From the NCBI GenBank assembly GCA_920105625.2, contig OV050032.1, forward strand, positions 95,526,542 to 95,590,541: 64,000 nt of DNA. Direction: 5' to 3'. Of this stretch, positions 25,553 through 36,698 are shown piece by piece. The notes under the pieces were generated by a model. That model had not been told where the DNA came from and did not search any database. It saw only the letters and a list, made by a program, of their open reading frames with translations. Each line of letters begins with the position of its first letter. Positions within the stretch are counted from its first letter, which is position 1. The position numbers and the translations under genes were made by a program. This DNA comes from Clusia tigrina (Eukaryota; Arthropoda; Insecta; Diptera; Clusiidae).

Positions 25553-25748
25553 TTGCAACATACAAATGCTTGTAACTTTTTACTGGAGCGTCATAAAACC
25601 TTGAAATTTTGTAACAATAAAGTACTCGAGCCTCTTGTCAATTTAAGCCATCGCTCAAAGCTATGCTACCCTTGAGTCCCAAATCAAACACTGATAAAAC
25701 TTCAAATGGCCCTAACTTCTATACGGTACGTCCTACACTTATCAAAGT

Positions 25749-26531
25749 TTGCAACATACAAATGCTTGTAACTTTTTACTGGAGCGTCATAAAACCTTGA
25801 AATTTTGTAACAATAAAGTACTCGAGCCTCTTGTCAATTTAAGCCATCGCTCAAAGCTATTCTACCCTAGAGTCCCAAATCAAACACTGATAAAACTTCA
25901 AACGAGCCTAACTTCTTTACGGTACGTCCTACACATATCAAATTTTGCAACATTCAAATGCTTGTAACTTTTTACTGGAGCGTCATAAAACCTTGAAATT
26001 TTGTAACAACAAAGTACTCGAGCATCTTGTCAATTTAAGTTATCGCTCAAAGCTATGCTACCATTGAGTCCCAAATCAAACACTGATTAAACTTCAAATG
26101 GCAATAACTTCTATACGGTACGTCCTACACCTATCAAAGTTTGCAACATACAAATGCTTGTATCTTTTTACTGGAGCGTCATAAAACCTGAAATTTTGTA
26201 ACAAACAAGTACTCGAGAATCTTGTAAATTTAAGCTATCGCTCAAAGCTATGCTACCCTTGAGTCCCAAATCAAACACTGATAAAACTTCAAATGGCCCT
26301 AACTTCTATACGGTACGTCCTACACCCATCAAAGTTTGCAACATACAAATGCTTGTAACTTTTTACTGGAGCGTCATAAAACCTTGAAATTTTGTAACAA
26401 TAGAGTACTCGAGCCTCTTGTCAATTTAAGCTATCGCTCAAAGCTATGCTACCCTAGAGTCCCAAATCAAACACTGATAAAACTTCAAACGCCCCTAACT
26501 TCTTTACGGTACGTCCTACACATATCAAAGT
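25749..26531. repeat. 4-monomer block, first copy (1175-bp spacing)
   Basis: Order: CGAGCC with AAATTTTGC and CATTC; CAACAAAG with CCATTGAG and GATTAAAC; the 195-bp subtype; then a monomer with ACACATATC. The same order returns at 26924. The monomer between the blocks (26728) is of the CCCCCAAC class. Confidence 0.83.
26141..26335 (+). repeat. First monomer of the 195-bp subtype
   Basis: Reads CATAAAACCTGAAATTTTG (one T fewer than CCTTGAAA) and then TAACAAACAAGTACTCG instead of AACAATAAAG. The subtype occurs 14 times, beginning near 26141, 27316, 30446, 31808, 34159, 36699, 38070, 43359, 45905, 46883, 47862, 48840, 55700 and 62560. It typically follows GTATCTTTTT or TATATCTTTTT and ends in ACACCCATC or ACACACATC. 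It is absent from the first 26 kb. Confidence 0.92.
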
Positions 26532-26923
26532 TTGCAACATTCAAATGCTTGTAACTTTTTACTTAAGCGTCATAAAACCTTGAAATTTTGTAACAATAAA
26601 GTACTCGAGCATCTTGTCAATTTAAGTTATCGCTCAAAGCTATGCTACCATTGAGTCCCAAATCAAACACTGATAAAACTTCAAATGGCAATAGCTTCTA
26701 TACGGTACGTCCTACACCTATCAAAGTTTGCAACATACAAATGCTTGTAACTTTTTACTGGAGCGTCATAAAACCTTGAAATTTTGTAACAATAAAGTAC
26801 CCGAGCCTCTTGTCAATTTAAGCTATTGCTCAAAGCTATGCTACCCCAGAGTCCCAAATCAAACACTGATAAAACTTGAAACGCCCCCAACTTCTTTACG
26901 GTACGTCCTACACCTATCAAAGT

Positions 26924-27706
26924 TTGCAACATACAAATGCTTGTAACTTTTTACTGGAGCGTCATAAAACCTTGAAATTTTGTAACAATAAAGTACTCGA
27001 GCCTCTTGTCAATTTAAGCCATCGCTCAAAGCTATGCTACCCTAGAGTCCCAAATCAAACACTGATAAAACTTCAAACGAGCCTAACTTCTTTACGGTAC
27101 GTCCTACACATATCAAATTTTGCAACATTCAAATGTTTGTAACTTTTTACTGGAGCGTCATAAAACCTTGAAATTTTGTAACAACAAAGTACTCGAGCAT
27201 CTTGTCATTTTAAGTTATCGCTCAAAGCTATGCTACCATTGAGCCCCAAATAAAACACTGATTCAACTTCAAATGGCAATAACTTCTATACGGTACGTCC
27301 TACACCTATCAAAGTTTGCAACATACAAATGCTTGTATCTTTTTACTGGAGCGTCATAAAACCTGAAATTTGGTAACAAACAAGTACTCGAGCCTCTTGT
27401 CAATTTAAGCTATCGCTCAAAGCTATGCTACCCTTGAGGCCCAAATCAAACACTGATAAAACTTCAAATGGCCCTGACTTCTATACGGTACGTCCTACAC
27501 GCATCAAAGTTTGCAACATACAAATGCTTGTAACTTTTTAGTGGAGCGTCATAAAACCTTGAAATTTTGTAACAATAAAGTACCCGAGCCTCTTGTCAAT
27601 TTAAGCTATCGCTCAAAGCTATGCTACCCTAGAGTCCCAAATCAAACACTGATAAAACTTCAACCGCCCCTAACTTCTTTACGGTACGTCCAACACATAT
27701 CAAAGT
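26924..27706. repeat. 4-monomer block, second copy (1175-bp spacing)
   Basis: Matches 25749-26531 in order. Private changes are many (AATGTTTG, GTCATTTTAAG, GAGCCCC, GATTCAAC, AATTTGG, GAGGCCC, ACACGCATC, TTAGTGGAG), so the duplication is not recent or the copy has escaped homogenisation. Confidence 0.82.
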
Positions 27707-28490
27707 TTGCAACATTCAAATGCTTGTAACTTTTTACGGGAGCGTCATAAAACCTTGAAATTTTGTAACAATGAAGTACTCGACCCTCTTGTCAATTTAA
27801 GCCACCGCTCAAAGCTATGCTACCCTTGAGTCCCAAATCAAACACTGATAAAACTTCAAACGCCCCTTATTTCTTTATGGTACGTCCTACACATATCAAA
27901 GTTTGCAACATTCAAATGCTTGTAACTTTTTACTGGAGCGTCATAAAACCTTGAAATTGTGTAACAATAAAGTCCTCGAGCCTCTTGTCAATTTAAGCCA
28001 TCGCTCAAAGCTATGCTACCCTAGAGTCCCAAATCAAACACTGATAAAACTTCAAACGCCCCTAACTTCTATACGGTACGTCCTACACATATCAAAGTTT
28101 GCAACATTCAAATGCTTGTAACTTTTTACTGGAGCGTCGTAAAACCTTGAAATTTTGTAACAATGAAGTACTCGAGCCTCTTGTCAATTTAAGCCATCGC
28201 TCAAGGCTATGCTACCCTTGAGTCCCAAATCGAACACTGATAAAAGTTCAAACGCCCCTAACTTCTTTACGGTACGTCCTACACCTCTCAAAGTTTGCAA
28301 CATACAAATGCTTGTAACTTTTTACTGGAGCGTCATAAAACCTTGAAATTTTGTAACAATAAAGTACTCGAGCCTCTTGTCAATTTAAGCCATCGCTTAA
28401 AGCTATGCTACCCTTGAGTCCCAAATCAAACACTGATAAATCTTCAAATGGCCCTAACTTCTATACGGTACGTCCTACACCTATCAAAGT

Positions 28491-29078
28491 TTGCAACATA
28501 CAAATGCTTGTAATTTTTTACTGGAGCGCCATAAAACCTTGAAATTTTGTAACAATGAAGTACTCGAGCCTCTTGTCAATTTAAGCCATCGCTCAAAGCT
28601 ATGCTACCCTTGAGTCCCAAATCAAACACTGATAAAACTTCAAACGCCCCTAACTTCTTTACGGTACGTCCTACACCTATCAAAGTTTGCAACATACAAA
28701 TGCTTATAACTTTTTACTGGAGCGTCATAAAACCTTGAAATTTTGTAACAATAAAGTACTCGAGCCTCTTGTCAATTTAAGCCATCGCTCAAAGCTATGC
28801 TACCCTTGAGTCCCAAATCAAACACAGATAAAACTTCAAATGGCCCTAACTTCTATACGGTACTTCCTACACCTATCAAAGTTTGCAACATACAAATGCT
28901 TGTAACTTTTTACTGGAGCGTCATAAAACCTTGAAATTTTGTAACATTAAAGTACTCGAGCCTCTTGTCAATTTAAGCCATCGCTCAAAGCTATGCTCCC
29001 CTTGAGTCCCAAATCAAACACTGATAAAACTTCAAACGCCCCTAACTTCTATACGGTACGTCCTACACATATCAAAGT
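28491..29078. repeat. 3-monomer block (588 bp), first copy
   Basis: Order: AATTTTTTACTGGAGCGCC with AATGAAG; TTATAAC with CACAGAT and GTACTTCC; CATTAAAG with CTCCCC. It is followed directly by the second copy. Confidence 0.85.
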
Positions 29079-29666
29079 TTGCAACATTCAAATGCTTGTC
29101 ATTTTTTACTGGAGCGCCATAAAACCTTGAAATTTTGTAACAATGAAGTACTCGAGCCTCTTGTCAATTTAAGCCATCGCTCAAAGCTATGCTACCCTTG
29201 AGTCCCAAATCAAACACTGATAAAACTTCAAACGCCCCTAACTTCTTTACGGTACGTCCTACACCTATCAAAGTTTGCAACATACAAATGCTTATAACTT
29301 TTTACTGGAGCGTCATAAAACCTTGAAATTTTGTAACAATAAAGTACTCGAGCCTCTTGTCAATTTAAGCCCTCGCTCAAAGCTATGCTACCCTTGAGTC
29401 CCAAATCAAACACAGATAAAACTTCAAATGGCCCTAACTTCTATACGGTACTTCCTACACCTATCAAAGTTTGCAACATACAAATGCTTGTAACTTTTTA
29501 CTGGAGCGTCATAAAACCTTGAAATTTTGTAACATTAAAGTACTCGAGCCTCTTGTCAATTTAAGCCATCGCTCAAAGCTATGCTCCCCTTGAGTCCCAA
29601 ATCAAACACTGATAAAACTTCAAATGGCCCTAACTTCTGTACGGTACGTCCTACACCTATCAAAGT
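29079..29666. repeat. 3-monomer block (588 bp), second copy
   Basis: Tandem second copy of 28491-29078. The last monomer ends in the ATGGCCC/TTCTGT class rather than CGCCCC/TTCTAT, so it is a hybrid. Its second and third monomers are the same classes as the pairs at 32983/33179, 39245/39441 and 42183/42379. Confidence 0.84.
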
Positions 29667-30254
29667 GTGCAACATACAAATGCTTGTAACTTTTTACTGG
29701 AGCGTCATAAAACCTTGAAATTTTGTAACAATAAAGTACCCGAGCCTCTTGTCAATTTAAGCTATCGCTCAAAGCTATGCTACCCTAGAGTCCCAAATCA
29801 AACACTGATGAAACTTCAAACGCCCCCAACTTCTTTACGGTACGTCCTACACCTATCAAAGTTTGCAACATACAAATGCTTGTAACTTTTTACTGGAGCG
29901 TCATAAAACCTTGAAATTTTGTAACAATAAAGTACTCGAGCCTCTTGTCAATTTAAGCCATCGCTCAAAGCTATGCTACCCTAGAGTCCCAAATCAAAAA
30001 CTGATAAAACTTCAAACGCCCCTAACTTCTATACGGTACGTCCTACACATATCAAAGTTTGCAACATTCAAATGCTTGTAACTTTTTACTGGAGAGTCAT
30101 AAAACCTTGAAATTTTGTAACAATGAAGTACTCGAGCCTCTTGTCAATTTAAGCCATCGCTCAAAGCTATGCTACCCTTGAGTCCCAAATCAAACACTGA
30201 TAAAGCTTCAAACGCCCCTAACTTCTTTACGGTACGTCCTACACCTATCAAAGT

Positions 30255-30445
30255 TTGCAACATACAAATGCTTGTAACTTTTTACTGGAGCGTCATAAAA
30301 CCTTGAAATTTTGTAACAATAGAGTACTCGAGCCTCTTGTCAATTTAAGCCATCGCTCAAAGCTACCCTTGAGTCCCAAATCAAACACTGATAAAACTTC
30401 AAATGGCCCTAACTTCTATACGGTACGTCCTACACCTATCAAAGT
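30255..30445 (+). repeat. 191-bp monomer with a 5-bp deletion
   Basis: Reads AAAGCTACCC where others read AAAGCTATGCTACCC. One of two GCTA words is lost, as expected from slippage between them. The deletion is shared with 36508, so it is older than the 6.2-kb duplication. Confidence 0.92.
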
Positions 30446-31620
30446 TTGCAACATACAAATGCTTGTATCTTTTTACTGGAGCGTCATAAAACCTGAAATT
30501 TTGTAACAAACAAGTACTCGAGCCTCTTGTCAATTTAAGCTATCGCTCAAAGCTATGCTACCCTTGAGTCCCAAATCAAACACTGATAAAACTTCAAATG
30601 GCCCTAACTTCTATACGGTACGTCCTACACCCATCAAAGTTTGCAACATACAAATGCTTGTAACTTTTTACTGGAGCGTCATAAAACCTTGAAATTTTGT
30701 AACAATAAAGTACCCGAGCCTCTTGTCAATTTAAGCTATCGCTCAAAGCTATGCTACCCTAGAGTCCCAAATCAAACACTGATAAAACTTCAAACGCCCC
30801 CAACTTCTTTACGGTACGTCCTACACCTATCAAAGTTTGCAACATACAAATGCTTGTAACTTTTTACTGGAGCGTCATAAAATCTTGAAATTTTGTAACA
30901 ATAAAGTACTCGAGCCTCTTGTCAATTTAAGCCATCGCTCAAAGCTATGCTACCCTAGAGTCCCAAATCAAACACTGATAAAACTTCAAACGCCCCTAAC
31001 TTCTATACAGTACGTCCTACACATATCAAAGTTTGCAACATACAAATGCTTGTAACTTTTTACTGGAGCGTCATAAAACCATGAAATTTTGTAACAATAA
31101 AGTACTCGAGCCTCTTGTCAATTTAAGCCATCGCTCAAAGCTATGCTACCCTAGAGTCCCAAATCAAACACTGATAAAACTTCAAACGCCCCTAACTTCT
31201 ATACGGTACGTCCTACACATATCAAAGTTTGCAACATTCAAATGCTTGTAACTTTTTACTGGAGCGTCATAAAACCTTGAAATTTTGTAACAATGAAGTA
31301 CTCGAGCCTCTTGTCAATTTAAGCCATCGCTCAAAGCTATGCTACCCTTGAGTCCCAAATCAAACACTGATAAATCTTCAAACGCCCCTAACTTCTTTAC
31401 GGTACGTCCTACACCTATCAAAGTTTGCAACATACAAATGCTTGTAACTTTTTACTGGAGCGTCATAAAACCTTGAAATTTTGTAACAATAAAGTACTCG
31501 AGCCTCTTGTCAATTTAAGCTATCGCTCAAAGCTATGCTACCCTAGAGTCCCAAATCAAACACTGATGAAACTTCAAACGCCCCCAACTTCTTTACGGTA
31601 CGTCCTACACCTATCAAAGT

Positions 31621-31807
31621 TTGCAACATACAAATGCTTGTAACTTTTTACTGGAGCGTCATAAAACCTTGAAATTTTGTAACAATAAAGTTCTCGAGCC
31701 TCTTGTCAATTTAAGCCATCGCTCAAAGCTATGCTACCCTTGAGTCCCAAATCAAACACTGATAAAACTTCAAATGGCCCTAACTTCTATACGGTACGTC
31801 CTACACC
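31621..31807 (+). repeat. 187-bp monomer with a 9-bp deletion
   Basis: Reads CCTATCAACATAC where others read CCTATCAAAGTTTGCAACATAC, losing nine bases between two CAA words. The end coordinate is approximate because the start word of the next monomer is removed. Absent from the counterpart in unit 2 (near 38,060), so the deletion arose after the duplication. Confidence 0.9.
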
Positions 31808-32394
31808 TATCAACATACAAATGCTTGTATCTTTTTACTGGAGCGTCATAAAACCTGAAATTTTGTAACAAACAAGTACTCGAGCCTCTTGTCAATTTAA
31901 GCTATCGCTCAAAGCTATGCTACCCTTGAGTCCCAAATCAAACACTGATAAAACTTCAAATGGCCCTAACTTCTATACGGTACGTCCTACACACATCAAA
32001 GTTTGCAACATACAAATGCTTGTAACTTTTTACTGGAGCGTCATAAAACCTTGAAATTTTGTAACAATAAATTACTCGACCCTCTTGTCAATTTAAGCTA
32101 TCGCTCAAAGCTATTCTACCCTAGAGTCCCAAATCAAACACTGATAAAACTTCAAACGCCCCCAACTTCTTTACGGTACGTCCTACACCTATCAAAGTTT
32201 GCAACATACAAATGCTTGTAACTTTTTACTGGAGCGTCATAAAACCTTGAAATTTTGTAACAATAAAGTACTCGAGCCTCTTGTCAATTTAAGCCATCGC
32301 TCAAAGCTATGCTACCCTAGAGTCCCAAATCAAACACTGATAAAACTTCAAACGCCCCTAACTTCTATACAGTACGTCCTACACATATCAAAGT

Positions 32395-32590
32395 TTGCAA
32401 CATACAAATGCTTGTAACTTTTTACTGGAGCGTCATAAAACCTTGAAATTTTGTAACAATAAAGTACTCGAGCCTCTTGTCAATTTAAGCCATCGCTCAA
32501 AGCTATGCTACCCTAGAGTCCCAAATCAAACACTGATAAAACTTCAAACGCCCCTAACTTCTATACGGTACGTCCTACACATATCAAAGT
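32395..32590 (+). repeat. Representative 196-bp monomer (close to consensus)
   Basis: Chosen as a reference copy. In order it holds the start word TTGCAACAT; box A (TAACTTTTTACTGG onward, from 32415); AATAAA at 32458-32463; CTCGAG (an XhoI and AvaI site); a central part with GCCATCGC and CCTAGAGTCCC; and box B (TAACTTCTATACGG onward, from 32555). Boxes A and B resemble each other. Six CpG dinucleotides occur per consensus monomer. The length 196 is 3 x 65 + 1, so reading frames rotate from copy to copy. Confidence 0.95.
32415..32461 (+). repeat. Box A sub-repeat of the monomer (reference copy)
   Basis: These 47 bases begin TAACTTTTTACTGGAGCGTC and end in TGTAACAATA. Ungapped, about 30 of 47 bases match box B 140 bp downstream, when the common TTCTTT form of box B is used. 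Shared words are TAACTT, GG, CGTC, TA, AAA, TTTG/TTTTG and AACA. The same pair occurs in essentially every monomer, which suggests an old internal duplication. Confidence 0.75.
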
Positions 32591-32601
32591 TTGCAACATT
32601 C
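32555..32601 (+). repeat. Box B sub-repeat of the monomer (reference copy)
   Basis: These 47 bases begin TAACTTCTATACGGTACGTC and end in GCAACATTC or GCAACATAC, and align with box A. Box B lies 140 bp after one box A and 56 bp before the next. It crosses the TTGCAACAT word used here as the monomer start. It contains the dyad CAAAGTTTG and a GTAC. Confidence 0.75.
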
Positions 32602-34549
32602 AAATGCTTGTAACTTTTTACTGGAGCGTCATAAAACCTTGAAATTTTGTAACAATGAAGTACTCGAGCCTCTTGTCAATTTAAGCCATCGCTCAAAGCT
32701 ATGCTACCCTTGAGTCCCAAATCAAACACTGATAAAACTTCAAACGCCCCTAACTTCTTTACGGTACGTCCTACACCTATCAAAGTTTGCAACATACAAA
32801 TGCTTGTAACTTTTTACTGGAGCGTCATAAAACCTTGAAATTTTGTAACAATAAAGTACTCGAGCCTCTTGTCAATTTAAGCCATCGCTCAAAGCTATGC
32901 TACCCTTGAGTCCCAAATCAAACACTGATAAAACTTCAAACGCCCCTAACTTCTTTACGGTACGTCCTACACCTATCAAAGTTTGCAACATACAAATGCT
33001 TATAACTTTTTACTAGAGCGTCATAAACCCTTGAAATTTTGTAACAATAAAGTACTCGAGCCTCTTGTCAATTTAAGCCATCGCTCAAAGCTATGCTACC
33101 CTTGAGTCCCAAATCAAACACAGATAAAACTTCAAATGGCCCTAACTTCTATACGGTACTTCCTACACCTATCAAAGTTTGCAACATACAAATGCTTGTA
33201 ACTTTTTACTGGAGCGTCATAAAACCTTGAAATTTTGTAACATTAAAGTACTCGAGCCTCTTGTCAATTTAAGCCATCGCTCAAAGCTATGCTCCCCTTG
33301 AGTCCCAAATCAAACACTGATAAAACTTCAAATGGCCCTAACTTCTGTACGGTACGTCCTACACCTATCAAAGTTTGCAACATACAAATGCTTGTAACTT
33401 TTTACTGGAGCGTCATAAAACCTTGATATTTTGTAACAATAAAGTACCCGAGCCTCTTGTCAATTTAAGCTATCGCTCAAAGCTATGCTACCCTAGAGTC
33501 CCAAATCAAACACTGATGAAACTTCAAACGCCCCCAACTTCTTTACGGTACGTCCTACACCTATCAAAGTTTGCAACATACAAATGCTTGTAACTTTTTA
33601 CTGGAGCGTCATAAAATCTTGAAATTTTGTAACAATGAAGTACTCGAGCCTCTTGTCAATTTAAGCCATCGCTCAAAGCTATGCTACCCTAGAGTCCCAA
33701 ATAAAACACTGATAAAACTTCAAACGCCCCTAACTTCTATAAGGTACATCCTACACCTATCAAAGTTTGCAACATACAAATGCTTGTAACTTTTTACTGG
33801 AGCGTCATAAAACCTTGAAATTTTGTAACAATGAAGTACTCGAGCCTCTTGTCAATTTAAGCCATCGCTCAAAGCTATGCTACCCTTGAGTCCCAAATCA
33901 AACACTGATAAAACTTCAAACGCCCCTAACTTCTTTACAGTACGTCCTACACCTATCAAAGTTTGCAACATACAAATGCTTGTAACTTTTTACTGGAGCG
34001 TCATAAAACCTTGAAATTTTGTAACAATAAAGTACTCGAGCCTCTTGTCAATTTAAGCCATCGCTCAAAGCTATGCTACCCTTGAGTCCCAAATCAAACA
34101 CTGATAGAACTTCAAATGGCCCTAACTTCTATACGGTACGTCCTACACCTATCAAAGTTTGCAACATACAAATGCTTATATCTTTTTACTGGAGCGTCAT
34201 AAAACCTGAAATTTTGTAACAAACAAGTACTCGAGCCTCTTGTCAATTTAAGCTATCGCTCAAAGCTATGCTACCCTTGAGTCCCAAATCAAACACTGAT
34301 AAAACTTCAAATGGCCCTAACTTCTATACGGTACGTCCTACACCCATCAAAGTTTGCAACATACAAATGCTTGTAACTTTTTACTGGAGCGTCATAAAAC
34401 CTTGAAATTGTGTAACAATAAAGTACCCGAGCCTCTTGTCAATTTAAGCTATCGCTCAAAGCTATGCTACCCTAGAGTCCCAAATCAAACACTGATAAAA
34501 CTTCAAACGCCCCCAACTTCTTTACGGTACGTCCTACGCCTATCAAAGT

Positions 34550-34939
34550 TTGCAACATACAAATGCTTGTAACTTTTTACTGGAGCGTCATAAAACCTTG
34601 AAATTTTATAACAATAAAGTACTCGAGCCTCTTGTCAATTTAAGCCATCGCTCAAAGCTATGCTACCCTAGAGTCCCAAATCAAACACTGTTAAACTTCA
34701 AACGCCCCTAACTTCTATACAGTACGTCCTACACATATCAAAGTTTGCAACATACAAATGCTTGTAACTTTTTACTGGAGCGTCATAAAACCTTGAAATT
34801 TTGTAACAATAAAGTACTCGAGCCTCTTGTCAATTTAAGCCATCGCTCAAAGTTATGCTACCCTAGAGTCCCAAATCAAACACTGATAAAACTTCAAACG
34901 CCCCTAACTCCTATACGGTACGTCCTACACATATCAAAT
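34550..34939. repeat. Two adjacent 195-bp monomers of other origin
   Basis: The first reads CACTGTTAAACTTC (one base fewer than CACTGATAAAACTTC). The second reads ATATCAAATTTGC (one fewer than ATATCAAAGTTTGC). Both recur at 40617-41006. The GTTAAAC deletion alone recurs near 43890, 46436 and 48393. The two frame changes open a 105-codon frame (34745-35062, repeated 40812-41129) that I regard as accidental. Confidence 0.9.
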
Positions 34940-36311
34940 TTGCAACATTCAAATGCTTGTAACTTTTTACTGGAGCGTCATAAAACCTTGAAATTTTGTA
35001 ACAATGAAGTACTCGAGCCTCTTGTCAATTTAAGCCATCGCTCAAAGCTATGCTACCCTTGAGTCCCAAATCAAACACTGATAAAACTTCAAACGCCCCT
35101 AACTTCTTTACGGTACGTCCTACACCTATCAAAGTTTGCAACATACAAATGCTTGTAACTTTTTACTGGAGCGTCATAAAACCTTGAAATTTTGTAACAA
35201 TAAAGTACTCGAGCCTCTTGTCAATTTAAGCCATCGCTCAAAGCTATGCTACCCTTGAGTCCCAAATCAAACACTGATAAAACTTCAAATGGCCCTAACT
35301 TCTATACGGTACGTCCCACACCTATCAAAGTTTGCAACATACAAATGCTTGCAGCTTTTTACTGGAGCGTCATAAAACCTTGAAATTTTGTAACAATAAA
35401 GTACTCGAGCCTCTTGTCAATTTAAGCCATCGCTCAAAGCTATGCTACCCTAGAGTCCCAAATCAAACACTGATAAAACTTCAAACGCCCCTAACTTCTA
35501 TACAGTACGTCCTACACATATCAAAGTTTGCAACATACAAATGCTTGTAACTTTTTACTGGAGCGTCATAAAACCTTGAAATTTTGTAACAATAAAGTAC
35601 TCGAGCCTCTTGTCAATTTAAGCCATCGCTCAAAGCTATGCTACCCTAGAGTCCCAAATCAAACACTGATAAAACTTCAAACGCCCCTAACTTCTATACG
35701 GTACGTCCTACACATATCAAAGTTTGCAACATTCAAATGCTTGTAACTTTTTACTGGAGCGTCATAAAACCTTGAAATTTTGTAACAATGAAGTACTCGA
35801 GCCTCTTGTCAATTTAAGCCATCGCTCAAAGCTATGCTACCCTTGAGTCCCAAATCAAACACTGATAAAACTTCAAACGCCCCTAACTTCTTTACGGTAC
35901 GTCCTACACCTATCAAAGTTTGCAACATACAAATGCTTGTAACTTTTTACTGGAGCGTCATAAAACCTTGAAATTTTGTAACAATAAAGTACTCGAGCCT
36001 CTTGTCAATTTAAGCCATCGCTCAAAGCTATGCTACCCTTGAGTCCCAAATCAAACACTGATAAAACTTCAAACGCCCCTAACTTCTTTACGGTACGTCC
36101 TACACCTATCAAAGTTTGCAACATACAAATGCTTATAACTTTTTACTAGAGCGTCATAAAACCTTGAAATTTTGTAACAATAAAGTACTCGAGCCTCTTG
36201 TCAATTTAAGCCATCGCTCAAAGCTATGCTACCCTTGAGTCCCAAATCAAACACAGATAAAACTTCAAATGGCCCTAACTTCTATACGGTACTTCCTACA
36301 CCTATCAAAGT

Positions 36312-36507
36312 TTGCAACATACAAATGCTTGTAACTTTTTACTGGAGCGTCATAAAACCTTGAAATTTTGTAACATTAAAGTACTCGAGCCTCTTGTCAA
36401 TTTAAGCCATCGCTCAAAGCTATGCTACCCTTGAGTCCCAAATCAAACACTGATAAAACTTCAAACGCCCCTAACTTCTTTACGGTACGTCCTACACCTA
36501 TCAAAGT
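36312..36507 (+). repeat. Hybrid monomer at the junction of the two units
   Basis: The left part (CATTAAAG) is that of monomer 42379 and its relatives 33179 and 39441. The right part (GCTACCCTTGAG, CGCCCC, TTCTTT) is that of monomer 30059. The crossover lies between 36379 and 36426, where both parents agree. This is the expected scar of unequal exchange that made the 6.2-kb duplication. Confidence 0.85.
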
Positions 36508-36698
36508 TTGCAACATACAAATGCTTGTAACTTTTTACTGGAGCGTCATAAAACCTTGAAATTTTGTAACAATAGAGTACTCGAGCCTCTTGTCAATTTA
36601 AGCCATCGCTCAAAGCTACCCTTGAGTCCCAAATCAAACACTGATAAAACTTCAAATGGCCCTAACTTCTATACGGTACGTCCTACACCTATCAAAGT
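36508..36698 (+). repeat. 191-bp monomer, duplicated copy of 30255
   Basis: Carries the same 5-bp deletion and the AATAGAG variant, at a spacing of 6253 bp. It is a good marker that both units derive from one ancestor. Confidence 0.92.

Larger units (their letters stand above)
17417..25748. repeat. Array domain II: heterogeneous monomers
   Basis: Here neighbouring monomers carry many private substitutions, and I see no perfectly kept higher-order unit longer than a few monomers. Recurrent partial order is visible: CTATCTAAG with CACATGC two monomers later occurs at 20456/20848 and again at 22416/22808 (1960 bp apart). The series ending CATTC, then CCATTGAG with GGCAATAAC, then GTATCTTTTT, recurs several times. 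This domain contains the only large internal deletions of the window. No other sequence is present. Confidence 0.85.
30174..36426. repeat. Tandem duplication of about 6.2 kb, unit 1 (6253 bp)
   Basis: Monomers 30255, 30641, 30837, 31425 and so on match 36508, 36894, 37090 and 37678 at 6253 bp. From about 31,820 the spacing is 6262 bp because unit 1 has a private 9-bp deletion. Boundaries are placed in the region where the hybrid monomer 36312 changes class. Markers include the shared 5-bp deletion (GCTACCC), AAAATCTTG, ACCATGAAA, AGTTCTCG and GTTAAAC. Within it, roughly 32,220-33,240 resembles 35,350-36,380 at 3133 bp, so the unit is itself internally repeated. Confidence 0.88.
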
